Positions 10,940 to 21,329 of a stretch of 64,000 nt of DNA are shown here, piece by piece. How positions within the stretch are numbered: the stretch's first letter is position 1; every line of letters begins with the position of its first letter. Position numbers and translations under genes: made by a program. The stretch covers positions 59,451,900 through 59,515,899 of the forward strand of contig JASWHV010000002.1 in NCBI GenBank assembly GCA_030760725.1, in the 5' to 3' direction. The notes below the pieces were generated by a model that saw only the letters and a list, made by a program, of their open reading frames with translations, made no database searches and was not told the origin of the DNA. The stretch comes from Neostapfia colusana (lineage: Eukaryota > Streptophyta > Magnoliopsida > Poales > Poaceae).

Positions 10940-11902
10940 ATGGATTCCCCGTGTTTGACTCTCGTACCAGGCACGATAGTCTTCTTCGACGACATCGAGT
11001 TCGTTGCCGCCGCATGCAATGAGATGGAGTCCCATTTCACCCTCACATGCGAGACCCTCGTTTTGGGAGTCTAGACTTCTTCGCCAGCAGCTCCAACACC
11101 CTCCGGGTCTCCAATAGGGGACCCAATGCTCGATCCTGGGCATGTTGGGCGACCGATGCCCCGAACGCATACGCCGCATGCGACGTCTCGACGTCAACCT
11201 TCGCCGGGATGATAGCGCGCGCGGACATCCCTCCACCACGTCTTGGAGTACAGCTCTAGCTTCAACGACGAAAACGAAGGTCGTGAGCACCCCTCTCGCG
11301 AATGCTACGCCACCGAGGTCACAAACGCCTCCCAGTTCTCCACATCAAGCAGCACGAGCCTGCAGGGCGACCTTGAGCCCCCGGAAGCACAACACCACGA
11401 GTGGCCAACCAGCTCACTACGTGGTGCACCGCTCTGAAGACCGACCAAACCCAGCTCGACACAAGCGCCGCTGTTTTCGTGGCAGTAACACGTCTCGGCC
11501 CCAGTACGGGCTCAAACACAGCATGCCTCCACGCCAGACAGGTCCAGACCGATATCTTTAACGACGCCCGCGCCCCACGATTCCAATGAGCCAGTCAGAA
11601 CATGGCGGCCGCCGCCGCCATACTACGTAACATGCCCGAGCCTGCCGACCCCAAAGCAAGGCGGGCTCACCAAGATCTCTGGGCGCTCTTGGCCGCAGCC
11701 ACCACCCAGCAGGCCAAAAGATATCTCGCCTGGGCCTAGGGTTTGTCGACCCACAGCCGGAGCTAAAGGCGTGGTAGGAGCGCAACAAATCTCGCCGGGA
11801 CCCACAGGCCTAGCCAACCAACTCGACCCGAGAGGGCTGGTTCATCAACTCTGTCGCGCAACTTAGCGCATGAATGCGTGTGGCCTCACAACCTCCACCG
11901 GA
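10940..11902 (+). pseudogene. Element H gag, N-terminal piece (decayed)
   Basis: This GC-rich stretch after the primer site has several overlapping short frames and no intact one. The composition, Pro/Arg/Ser-rich translation and position suggest the gag leader and N-terminus of a Tat-like element. It is cut at 11902 by element I, whose 5-bp target duplication follows. The gag continues at 24532. Confidence 0.5.
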
Positions 11903-11907
11903 CCCTC
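11903..11907. repeat. Target site duplication of element I, left copy
   Basis: CCCTC directly precedes TGTCACACCC; the same five bases follow the element at 24527-24531. Confidence 0.9.
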
Positions 11908-12155
11908 TGTCACACCCGGTTTCTCCGAAGAACAACCGAGTGAATATCACATGTATGCCAGGATCATTTTCTCATACATGTGATGACAAATAGTGAAGCA
12001 TCATTTATTACAAGCCAGGTGTCGAATATAAATAAGTCTTTACATAGCATATGTCTCGATGGACGATAATAAGTTCATAACAAGTAAATAAAATAGCAGC
12101 GGAATATTATTCTTGTGGGCTCCGTCATAGGCGTTGCCCGGGGGTCTCCATGAAC

Positions 12156-14667
12156 CTAGAAACCTTCTTCGGGTCCAAAGTCTTGGTCATTATACACCAC
12201 CTCATTATCTTGACCTGAGCAGCAATATAAACCAACAAATATGCAAGGTTGAGTACCGATGGTACTCAGCAAGTGTGGGAAAATTATGTCATGCATGGCT
12301 AGAGCAAGGAGAGGTTGAACTCATGGCTAAATCACTATGCAATTAATACCTATCACCTTAGCTTATTAAGCACCTACATTACTACACAGGTGAAATGGTC
12401 CCAATCTCCCATCCCATCATCATAATCAAATAACCATAACATCATTTTCAATGTTAAGCTCCCCGCTTAACATCCTTAACTTCCAAAACCATCACTCCTC
12501 TAATCATGAATAAGTCCAAGCCGCTCTTGACCGTGAGCACGGCTGTCATGACAGTTTTGACTCTGCAGAGTTTGCACCACTGTACCCAGATGTAGTGATT
12601 CCATCCACCGTTGCCGGGTGGACTAAAAGAACCTCCATTATGCCAGTGGCAACAAACCACATTCACACTTCCCAAGTGTGTAGCCAGGAGATCACTACGA
12701 AGCCTTTACAAAGGGATTCCCGACGAGCATGGGCCCACTGAGGTTTCACCCCTAACAGCATACAAGAGGCTCCAACCCCGCTGCAGTGGCCCCCTCTTGA
12801 GCCTTGCGGTTTATAAGGTAGTCCAGCTGACACCTATTCCCCGCACCATCAAATACACCCATACTACGCCGGGGATACACCTAATTAATTGGCCAAGCTG
12901 CCCCATCTCAGCATGTGGTTGGCACGGTAAAGCCAGGTTACATGCTCCATGAACCGGTCCATAGGATCCAGGCAAGTACTAAACACAAACCCGAGTCTCG
13001 TGCACCCAGCACCAACCAAAACATCCAACTTGCCTTGATCCCTACCTCTACATAACTCACAACATCTCATTCAAGAGTAAGGTAAACAATTTGATGATCT
13101 CATATCCCAATTATCCCATTCTAAGCATGGCTAAGCATAAGTAATGTGAATAAATGTCATGAAACTTCCTAGCATGGGTTTCATATTTTAATTTGACAAT
13201 GCAAATAATTCTATCTACACATCCTAGCATAGGATCAAAGTGGTCAAGGACACTTGCCTCCTTCCTGCTGCTCTTGGAATGGGTAGTCCTGATCTTGGAA
13301 AGGAAGAACTTGCTCTGGAGCAGGTTCTACATCATACCATTACACATAGCAAAAGAAAAACAACAATCCATAAGACATAGTTCACACTTCCACTTCATAC
13401 AAACGACACATTCACATTTATGAAAGTCATTCACAATTATATGTGTTGTAGTTACTCTATGGGTGTTGATTTGTGGCTTACATGCACTTTTAATCATGTG
13501 TATATGATTCCTACTTTTGTATTCACATTTATGCTTGTATACTATATATATGAGTTTCCAATTTAAATAAATTCCTTATATTCAATTACTACACCTTTTA
13601 GCTACTAAGTATGCATGAAAGGTATTTTCCTACTCCATATGTGTCTTCAGAACTTCTACCCACCCTAAACTGAATTCTTTGGATTTTGGAAACTTCATTT
13701 ATCATTTTCTAATTATTTACACCAAGCTTGTTATATTTTCAAATTTACTTCCTATGCCTAAATGTGTACTTTATTATGAAAATAGTAAGACACATCATCT
13801 AAACAGAATAGGTTCTGATCCAAAATAGTTAATAATATATTTTTGAACTTTTCCTCTGATGTAAACTATTTTACATTTATTTTTCTAATTTTCAGAATTA
13901 TTCTCTACTTAAAAATGTGTCCCTCTAACTAATAAATGTGAATAATCAATTATACAGATTCATTTCAACCAAAAATCTATTTTGATCTCACTCCAAGGTT
14001 TTCTATGTACTAGGAAAGCTTTTAATTTGAATTTGACAGTATGTTTGTCCCACCTTTTAAATTTTAAATACTAGCCACTTATTCAAATTCCTAACTTTAA
14101 TATCAAATAGGGTTAAAAAGGTAAACTCACCCCACTACAGGCTCCATTAATTTATTTCAAGAATCTCCAGGGGTCGAACTATACTTAACAGAGGGGTTTT
14201 TCCTAATTTTTATCAAGTCCAGGGGCTAAAACTGATTTTTAAATGAATTTACATGATTTTCTGAAGTTCCAGGGGCTAGATCAAAAGTTTCCGAGGCTAG
14301 CTCTTATTTTCCGAGAACCTCAGGGGGTAGCGCGTAAGAATTCCAGTCTTTATAACGCGGGGCTGACGTGGACCGTCCGATTTAAAACTGACGGCTGATT
14401 ATAACATCGAACTGGTACGCGGGGATTTAAACTCTACCGTGCGATTTAAAATAAACGGCGCACAAGCGGCCACGTCGCTCTGATCGAGCGCGGGCGGCGT
14501 GAGGCGGCGATCTCGCCGGAGAGTTTCGGATCTTCGCCAATTCTTCCTAAAACTTTGATTTTATGGCATAGATCGGTGGAGGGGAGGTCGGGGATCTCAC
14601 CTCGGGGGTTTTGTTGAGCTCGGAGGTCCTGGAAGGCGGTCAGCGACGAGGTCCGAGGTGAATTCAT
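12156..14667 (-). CDS. LTR micro-ORF, element I left copy: complete three-exon frame
   Basis: Proposed 64-residue acidic protein of unknown function, encoded within the LTR. Exon 1 is 14667-14601 (ATG AAT TCA, 22 codons plus one base) and ends CGAG|GTGAGA. Intron 1 is 14600-13327, ending GTAG. Exon 2 is 13326-13258 (EPAPEQVLPF, ending QEQQEG) and ends AG|GCAAGT, a GC-type donor. Intron 2 is 13257-12215, ending GCTCAG. Exon 3 is 12214-12156 (QDNEVVYN, ending GPEEGF, TAG). Both junctions are phase 1 and the frame stays open across them. A TATA box lies 203 bases before the ATG and AATAAA 147 bases after the stop. The ATG is GTG in the other LTR of the element. No splicing data exist here, so this is a structural prediction. 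Confidence 0.65.
12251..12267 (-). promoter_or_regulatory. Conserved intronic hairpin, element I left LTR
   Basis: GAGTACC-ATC-GGTACTC on the minus strand is a 7-bp stem with a 3-base loop, 36 bases before the exon 3 acceptor. Relative to X1 the stem gains a C-G pair. Confidence 0.65.
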
Positions 14668-14869
14668 GGCGAGGCTCGTTGGCGCTGTGTTTGAACCACA
14701 AACCACCGCGTTTTTTGCACCTGCGAGGTTCCCCGGAGGCGGTGGATCAAGACCAGCGAGTTAGATTAGAATTCCCGAGTGTAGATTGGGCAGAATTCGC
14801 CGGAGGGGCTCGGGTTCTCACCGGAGAGAAAATCGGCGGATTGTGGGGGAAAACGGGACAATGCCAAGG

Positions 14870-14877
14870 TTTTTATA
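14870..14877 (-). promoter_or_regulatory. TATA box, element I left LTR
   Basis: TATAAAAA on the minus strand, conserved at 24122-24129 in the other LTR, about 200 bases before the micro-ORF start. Confidence 0.65.
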
Positions 14878-15276
14878 GACGGGGGAGGGCGGCGGGTTGG
14901 TTTAGATCGAGCTGGAGTCTTCGGGGTCCGGAAATCGGCTGGGATACACGAGATTTTCCGATCGGTTTTGATTCGGGGTGAGAGAGTCCGGCTGAGCGCG
15001 GGCGCGAGCGCGAGGAGGAATAAAGGTTGGCAGGCCACGCGTGTCAGCGGGAAGAAGTGAGGGCGCGCGCGGCTGCGGGCTGGCACGGGATCGGGTGGGC
15101 CGGCTGGTGGGTTTCGGCCCACTGGCCGGTTTTTTTCTGTTTTCCTTTTTCTTTTTCTATTTCTTTTCTGTTTTGAGTTTAATTTGAATTCCAGTTTGAA
15201 TTTGAATTTTTGCAACACATGCAACACGTCCAAAAATTTTTAAATTCCCCTCTTAACAGGATTTTGGGGTGTTACA

Positions 15277-15293
15277 GATCTACCCCCCTTAAA
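15277..15293 (-). promoter_or_regulatory. Polypurine tract of element I
   Basis: On the minus strand AAGGGGGGTAGATC runs into the 3' LTR start TGTAACACCC. It is the plus-strand primer of this element. Confidence 0.8.
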
Positions 15294-15299
15294 AGAAAT

Positions 15300-16850
15300 C
15301 TCGTCCTCGAGATTGGTGGTTCTAAGAAAACAATTCCGGAAATTGTGCCTTAAGCTCATCTTCTCGCTCCCAGGTGGCTTCCTCTTCCGAGTGATGCTTC
15401 CACTGCACCTTGCACATCCGGATTCTTTTATTTCTTGTGAGGCGTTCCATCGTTTCCAAAATCTTGGATGGTTGCTCGGCATAAGACAAATCCTCAGCTA
15501 CGTCAACCTCATTCATGGGTAACACCTCTTCAGGCGTTCTCAGACATTTCTTGAGTTGTGACACATGGAATACATCGTGCACATACGATAGGCGAGCCGG
15601 TAATTCTAGTTGATACGCCACTTCACCTTTCCTCTCCAGAACTTGAAAGGGTCCGATTATCGAGGTGATAACTTCCCTTTCACCTTGAACCGATGAAGTC
15701 CTCGGATAGGAGACCCTTGAGATAGACATAGTCTCCCACGTTGAAAACGAGCTCTCTTCTCCGAACATCGGCATAGCTCTTTTGTCGCGTTTGTGCTATC
15801 CTCAAGTTGTTGCGAATTTCCCTCACTTTCGCCTCAGCTTCTTGTAGTATTTCGGTACCAAACACTTTACTTTCCCCTGTTTGGTTCCAAAATAGGGGAG
15901 TTCTGCACTTCCTCCCATACAAAGCTTCGAACGGTGACATCTTCATACTAGCCTGATAGCTGTTGTAATAGGAGAATTCCGCATACGGTAAGTTCTTGTC
16001 CCAACTCCGATTGTTTTTGAGTGCACACGCCCTCAGCATATCCTCAAGAATCTGATTCGTTCTTTCCGTCTGCCCGTCAGTTTGAGGATGATAGGCAGAA
16101 CTAAAGTTCAGATGGGTTCCCATGGTTTCGTGCAACTTCTGCCAGAACCTTGAGGTGAACTGTGACCCTCGATCCGACACAATCTTCTTTGGCACTCCAT
16201 GGTAACACACGATCCTTGACATGTACAACTCTACCAATTTGGATCCGCTGTAGTTTCTTTCACGGGGATGAAATGACCTACCTTGGTTAGCCTATCGATG
16301 ATGACCCATATTGAATCATATCCTGATTGGGTCCTAGGCAATCCCACTATGAAATCCATGCCGATTTCTTCCCATTTCCATTCAGGCACTTTGAGTGGTT
16401 ACAATAATCCCGCTGGTCGTTGATGTTCGGCTTTTACCAACTGACATGTGTCACATAGGGCAACATGTTCCGCGACATCTCGCTTCATGCCATACCACCA
16501 ATACCTGCTCTTGAGATCCTGGTACATCTTCGTACTCCCAGGATGAATGGAATAGTCGGAATCGTGAGCCTCCTTCAAAATCAATTCACGGATCTCCTTT
16601 ACTTCAGGCACACAGATCCTTTTCCCGTGCCACACCTCATCCTCTCTAAAACCAGGGGCGTTATTTTCCTTGATGAGTTGTCTGATCTCTTGTATCTTCT
16701 CGTCATTCTTTTGACCCTCGCGTATGTCTCGCTCGAGTGTGGAGTCCACTTCCATGGCATTGGCTTCACCACTATTTACCAGGCATAGATTGAGCCTTAT
16801 AACCTCGTCCTTCAATTCTGCAGGCATGTCCTTCAAGCTCAACTTATTGA
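15300..16850 (-). pseudogene. Element I pol: integrase and chromodomain-like tail
   Basis: The HHCC domain is in the frame 16399-16917 (HDSDYSIHP, then CDTCQLVKAEH), with all four ligands kept. The catalytic core spans about 15900-16390, with VSDRGSQF and QTDGQTERTNQ; the first-Asp region lies in an interval broken by a stop near 16240-16400. The C-terminal frame 15322-15774 ends with a chromodomain-like segment: SKILETMERLTRNKRI, KVQWKHHSEEEATWE, PELF. Integrase inserts the cDNA and the tail may bind modified chromatin. At least one stop and one frameshift break it. Confidence 0.85.
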
Positions 16851-17290
16851 CCTGCACTTTCCGACTTAGAGCATCGGCCACGACGTTTGCTTTCCCAGGA
16901 TGATAGTTGATGCCCACATCGAAGTCATTGATTAGCTCTAACCATCTCCTTTTGTCTGAGGTTGAGATCTGGCTGTGTGAAAATGTACTTCAAACTCTTA
17001 TGATCCGAATATATCTCTGTCCTCTTCCCCATCAAGTAGTGCCGCCAAATTTTCAACGCGTGTACCACTGCGGCTAGTTCTAGGTCATGTTTAGGATAGT
17101 TTTTCTCGTGCTTCCGGAGATGTCGGGATGCATAAGCCACGACATGCCCTTCTTGCATGAGAACACATCCCAACCCGTTTTCCAGAGGCATTGCAGTACA
17201 CCGTAAAATTCTTCTGCATATCTGGCATAACTAGCACTGGGGCTGTTGTCAATCTTTTCTTTAACTCCTGAAAATTCGTCTCGCACTGCG
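16851..17290 (-). pseudogene. Element I pol: RNase H
   Basis: The segment FTVYCNASGKR has Asn in place of the first catalytic Asp. It is followed by YASRHLRKHEKNYPKHDLE, then IYSDHKSLKYIFTQ and HPGKANVVADALSRK. The frame shifts near 17190 and again near 16920. The Asp-to-Asn change would by itself abolish activity. Confidence 0.8.
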
Positions 17291-18115
17291 GCGTCCATGT
17301 GATATGTGATTCCCTTCTCCAACAGTTTGGTGAGGGGTCTCGAGATTTTAGAGAATCCCTCAATAAACCGTCGATAGTATCCAGCCAATCCCAAGAAGCT
17401 TCGAACTTCCCCGACATTTTCAGGGGTCTTCCACTTCTGTATATCCTCGATTTTGGCGGGATCTACGGAGATTCCTCCCTCCAAGATTATATGTCCTAAG
17501 AAGGGAACTCTCTTCAGCCAAAACTCACACTTGCTCAACTTGGACATATAGATGGTGTTCTCTCAGCTTTTGCAGCACCAATCTTAAATGTCACTCATGT
17601 TCTTCTTCATCTTTGGAGAAGACGAGAATGTCATCAATGAAAACCATCACAAATTTGTCCAGATATTCCATGAATACCTTTTTCATGAGATACATGAAGT
17701 ATGTCGGGGCATTAGTTAGCCCGAAGGGCATGACGGTGTATTCATACAGTGCGTACTGAGATACGAAAGCCGTCTTTGGAATATCAGTTTGCCTTATCTT
17801 AAGTTGGTGGTATCCCGATCGGAGATCAATTTTCAAGGACACACAAGCTCCCCTCAACTGATCAAACAAGTCTTCAATGCGGAGTAATGGGTACATGTTC
17901 TTGATGGTTACCTCATTCAACGCACGGTAGTCCACACATAACCTTTGGGTCCCGTCCTTCTTGGGCACAAATATGACTGGAGCTCCCCAAGGTGAGGAAC
18001 TAGGACGAATATACCCCTTCTCCGTCAATTCTCTCAAATGATCCTTGAGTTCTCCCAGCTACTTGGAGTCCATCCGATAAGGTCTCTTGTATATCGGGGC
18101 TGTTCCCGGCACTAT
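17291..18115 (-). pseudogene. Element I pol: reverse transcriptase
   Basis: The main open piece, 17591-18037, holds RPSSSPWGAPV, DGTQRLCVDYRALNE, the palm Asp region KIDLRSGYHQLKI, FGLTNAP and the catalytic VFIDDILVF with both Asp residues intact. The thumb (LGHIILEGG, RSFLGLAGYYRRFI) follows in other frames at 17080-17547. A stop at about 18057 separates it from protease. Confidence 0.85.
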
Positions 18116-18745
18116 CTCAATTGCGAATTCCACTTCACGATCGGGAGGCATACCTGGCAACTCCTCCGGAAAAACATCTGGATATTCCCTGATAATCCTG
18201 ATCTCCTCCACTTTCACCTCAACTTGATTTAATTTAACGTCCCTCCTAGGCTCTTGTACTGTTATAAACTTTACTTTTGTGCCACTAGGGTGCGTTAGTT
18301 CCACCGTTCTGGTCGAACAATGGATGATTCCCTTATGTTTGGTCAACCAGTCCATGCCCAAAATAATATCGATCCCTTGGGAATCTATCACTATGAGGTT
18401 AGCACTAAACACTACCCCATTAATGTCTAGATTCACCTTGGGACACACTTGTCTTGTCCTTATTTCTCCACCTGGAGAGTTTACTGCTAGCATATAGTTC
18501 ATTTGTGTTGTTGCTAGATCATGCTTCTTAACAAACCCTTTAGCAATGAACGAGTGGGTAGCACCAGAATCAAACAGCAGGGTTGCAATGTGTAAATTGG
18601 CAGGAAACTTACCAACTACCACGTCAGGTGCCTCTTGCGCTTCCTCCATGGTGACGTGGTTCACCCGTCCTCTCATTACATTCTGCTGTTGTGGCTGCGC
18701 GGGCTTCTTCTTTGGGCGCTTATGGGCGTAGTGCCCCACTTCACC
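18116..18745 (-). pseudogene. Element I protease and zinc knuckle end
   Basis: This frame starts inside a CCHC zinc knuckle (FSCGEVGHYAHK, with Arg where the last Cys is expected). It then encodes the retropepsin: LLFDSGATHSFIAKGFV with the catalytic Asp-Ser-Gly, and GIDIILGMDWL. Protease would cut the Gag-Pol precursor. A frameshift near 18745 separates it from gag, although the family normally has one continuous frame. Elements A and D lack the Asp-Ser-Gly half of this region. Confidence 0.85.
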
Positions 18746-19782
18746 ACAGCTAAAACATGCACCCCAACCTTAGGTGCCTGGCCTTTGTTGTCTTGGGGTT
18801 GGTTTGGAGGTCCTTGTACTGCTGGTCGAGGTGGATGTGCGGGGCGAGGCGGCTGTACAAACTGACGTTGTGGCTGTGCTGGTGCTGCCGGAGACCTGTA
18901 GTTCGGGTTGTACCCTCTTGGTACTGAGTAGGGTACCCCAGCACGGTTCGTCTGCCCTGCGGGTTGCTGCATCAGACGTGGGCGGGTGTTGCTCCCTGAG
19001 GCGTGATGTGACCACCCGGCCTTCCTCTTGTTCTCATTTTCCAAGGCCTTCAGCTTCCTTTCTACCACAAACGCTCTGTCCACCATCTTTTGGAAGCTTT
19101 CATATTCGTTGGAGGACATTGCACACTGCATTTCTGCGGTAAGCCCTTCCACGAAACAATCCTGTTTCTGCTCATCAGTCTCTATGTCCCGTGGGGCATA
19201 ACGGGAGAGTTGAGTAAATTTAGTGAGGTATTCCCTCACAGTCATGTTTTCTTGCTGCAGCCCCAAGAACTCCTTCCTCTTGTTTTTGAGTTCACCCCTT
19301 GGTATATAATGGTTGCGGAAGCTACGCTTGAACTCTTCCCAGGTGATGTTCTCAGGGTCATGATGGGCGGCCAAGTAGGCGGTCCACCAATCAGCAGCAG
19401 GTCCATGCAATTGATGAGTGGCAAACAGTACCCTCTCATACCCTTGGCACTGTATGATCCTCATCTTGCTCTCAATGGTCTTTAGCCAATCATCTGCCTC
19501 CAGAGGTTCAGCAGCACTTGCAATCTTTGGAGGTTGAGTTCCTAGAAACTCACTCAACCTTGGTTGGTGTGGTGCAGCTTGTGGAGGTGGAACTGGATGC
19601 AAGTTGGCCACTACTTGAGTCAAGTTCTGGATGAGCTGATTTTGATTCTCAAGCATTTGGTGGAGGGGATCAACTCCTTCACGGCGACCACCCCTGTCTT
19701 GGCCTCCAGAAAGATGAGGGTTGCCTGCCTCATCGTTGTTGATGGCGGGGTTGGCAGCACGACCTTTTCCTCTTCCGGCCAT
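18676..19782 (-). CDS. Element I gag (capsid) protein
   Basis: This open frame of 368 codons starts with ATG at 19782 (MAGRGKGRAANP). It has a basic N-terminus, a Gln/Asn-rich coil (HQMLENQNQLIQNLTQV), and the retrotransposon capsid core from about residue 75: EFLGTQPPKI, ADDWLKTIESKM, WEEFKRSFRNHYIP, VREYLTKFTQLSRYAP, FVEGL. A Pro/Gln/Arg-rich linker leads to the nucleocapsid. The last 30 or so residues are out of frame because of the shift before the zinc knuckle. Gag forms the virus-like particle. This is the only largely intact coding region of the element. Confidence 0.85.
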   Translation of the reverse strand: MAGRGKGRAANPAINNDEAGNPHLSGGQDRGGRREGVDPLHQMLENQNQLIQNLTQVVANLHPVPPPQAAPHQPRLSEFLGTQPPKIASAAEPLEADDWLKTIESKMRIIQCQGYERVLFATHQLHGPAADWWTAYLAAHHDPENITWEEFKRSFRNHYIPRGELKNKRKEFLGLQQENMTVREYLTKFTQLSRYAPRDIETDEQKQDCFVEGLTAEMQCAMSSNEYESFQKMVDRAFVVERKLKALENENKRKAGWSHHASGSNTRPRLMQQPAGQTNRAGVPYSVPRGYNPNYRSPAAPAQPQRQFVQPPRPAHPPRPAVQGPPNQPQDNKGQAPKVGVHVLAVVKWGTTPISAQRRSPRSHNSRM

Positions 19783-20083
19783 CTAGCATGATCAACCAAA
19801 TGTTAATTTAAAGCATTACGTATATCTTACTACTTTCACTCGTTTGTACTTTGAAGTGTTGAGGCTTTGTTATACTTTCTGAGAGTTCATATCTCACACA
19901 AAAATGAATGCACTATTATTTCATGTGGGTTCACATATCAAAGCAAAACAATCTGAAGACGAGGCTGTGGACAATTGTTCATGTCTTCCACAACTCACGT
20001 CACACACCAATCATTAACACACCATTAACTAAGATAACAACTCGACTATTCGACATCTTGCTAACTAAGGGAAAGACTCTACA

Positions 20084-20863
20084 CTACTCGTATTCCTGAG
20101 CTGGCTCCTCGGGATCTTCCTCATTATTGCGGCTACCTTCTGACTCTGCTTTGGGTGGGGAGGCTGCTGGTGGAGAAGTGCGACGACGCTTGATCGCCTA
20201 GCGATCTGGGGAGTCAGGAGTCCATGTATCATTCACGGTGACACATAGTTCATTCCCATCTCCTCTTTCTCGCGCCCTCAAGCAGGCTCGCAGCAACGCC
20301 TCCGTTTCCTTCAGGGTGTCCCGAACATCCTGAAGCTCTTGCTGACACTCCTGCAGTCGAGTGCTGAGCATAGCAGCATCCTCCAAGCACAAGTCCATGT
20401 GCTCATGGGAAGCCCCTTGCTGCACTGGTGGGTACTTGTACTCCGTGGTACCACTCTCACGCTGGAGGACATACATGTACTCAGTCCTGTCCAGGTGTCG
20501 ACGATAGATGTGACTCTGGCAGGTGATGGCCTCCCAGGTGACATCCTTCTCCGCACCGACCTGTGTCGCTCGACAAGATGGAGAGCGGTGGATCTTGAGC
20601 AGCTGATTTTCATGGATAATCCTCATTTCTGAACTCCATTCCTCCCTCTTTTCACGCATGGTCCTGGTGGAGCTATAGTGTATGATTAGCTTGCCCGTAT
20701 TGCCGGCGGCTTGGAGCATATGTCGAAGACGGCGCAACAAGCCTCCTACTGTCAATTCTTAGGAAAGGTACGTCACCGGACGGCTCTCCTCTCTTTGGGC
20801 AAGGGCAACTACGGGAATTCTCCCTCCTGTGGACTTGTGAGCGGTGCGAATCATGCGAACCAT
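20084..20863 (-). pseudogene. Element I extra ORF (aORF) upstream of gag
   Basis: One frame of about 259 codons (ATG at 20863, MVRMIRTAHKS) lies between the primer site and gag, on the coding strand. Two in-frame stops (20759-20761 and 20198-20200) break it. The middle has LLRRLRHML, EEWSSEMRIIHEN and CRATQVGAEKDVTWEAIT, which align with the D copy (EEWKAEVTILYNG, RATRAEAIDAAA). A coiled coil follows (LSTRLQECQQELQDVRDTLKETEALL), then an acidic tail ending QEYE. It is not a standard retrotransposon enzyme. The middle segment could be a beta-beta-alpha fold like a double-stranded-RNA-binding domain, but that is inference. Confidence 0.65.
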
Positions 20864-21060
20864 CTAAAATAGAAAGCATTTAAACTTAGGTTAGATAAAC
20901 TTTTAAACAAAAATCCTATTTTGAACGAAAGTTGGGGTAAGATGAAGAAAGTGACTCCATTAATTAACACTTTTCAACACACACATTGTAAAATAGTTTT
21001 TAAGAAAATAGGGCCCTTAAATACGTCCATTTCTAACTAGGTCCACGTTCCTACGGGCAA

Positions 21061-21077
21061 CCTTGGCTCTGATACCA
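21061..21077 (-). promoter_or_regulatory. Primer binding site of element I
   Basis: TGGTATCAGAGCCAAGG on the minus strand lies four bases from the 5' LTR end. It is the initiator Met-tRNA type. Confidence 0.85.
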
Positions 21078-21329
21078 CTTCTGTCACACCCGGTTTCTCC
21101 GAAGAACAACCGAGTGAATATCACATGTATGCCAGGTTCATTTTCTCATACATGTGATGACAAATAGTGAAGCATCATTTATTACAAGCCAGGTGTCGAA
21201 CATAAATAAGTCTTTACATAGCATATGACTCGATGGACGATAATAAGTTCATAACAAGTAAATAAAATAGCAGCGGAATATTATTCTTGTGGGCTCCGTC
21301 ACAGACGTTTCTCAGGGGTCTCCATGAAC

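Larger units (their letters stand above)
11908..15276 (-). repeat. 3' LTR of element I
   Basis: Plus-strand ends are TGTCACACCCGG and GGGGTGTTACA. It matches the LTR at 21082-24526 along its length, apart from a roughly 60-bp deletion near 13155. It carries a TATA box (14870-14877), a three-exon micro-ORF, a hairpin and an AATAAA signal (12004-12009, minus strand). Confidence 0.92.

Noticed and set aside
14446..15233. GC-rich frames of 80-155 codons on both strands in the I LTR
   Set aside because: Most cross the LTR promoter and leader without conservation in the second LTR. Only the short exon 1 frame (14667-14601) is kept as part of the micro-ORF model.
20311..20632. Alternative frames of 97-100 codons overlapping the extra ORF of element I
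   Set aside because: Shadows of the extra ORF. Only the minus frame 20084-20863 aligns with elements A and D.
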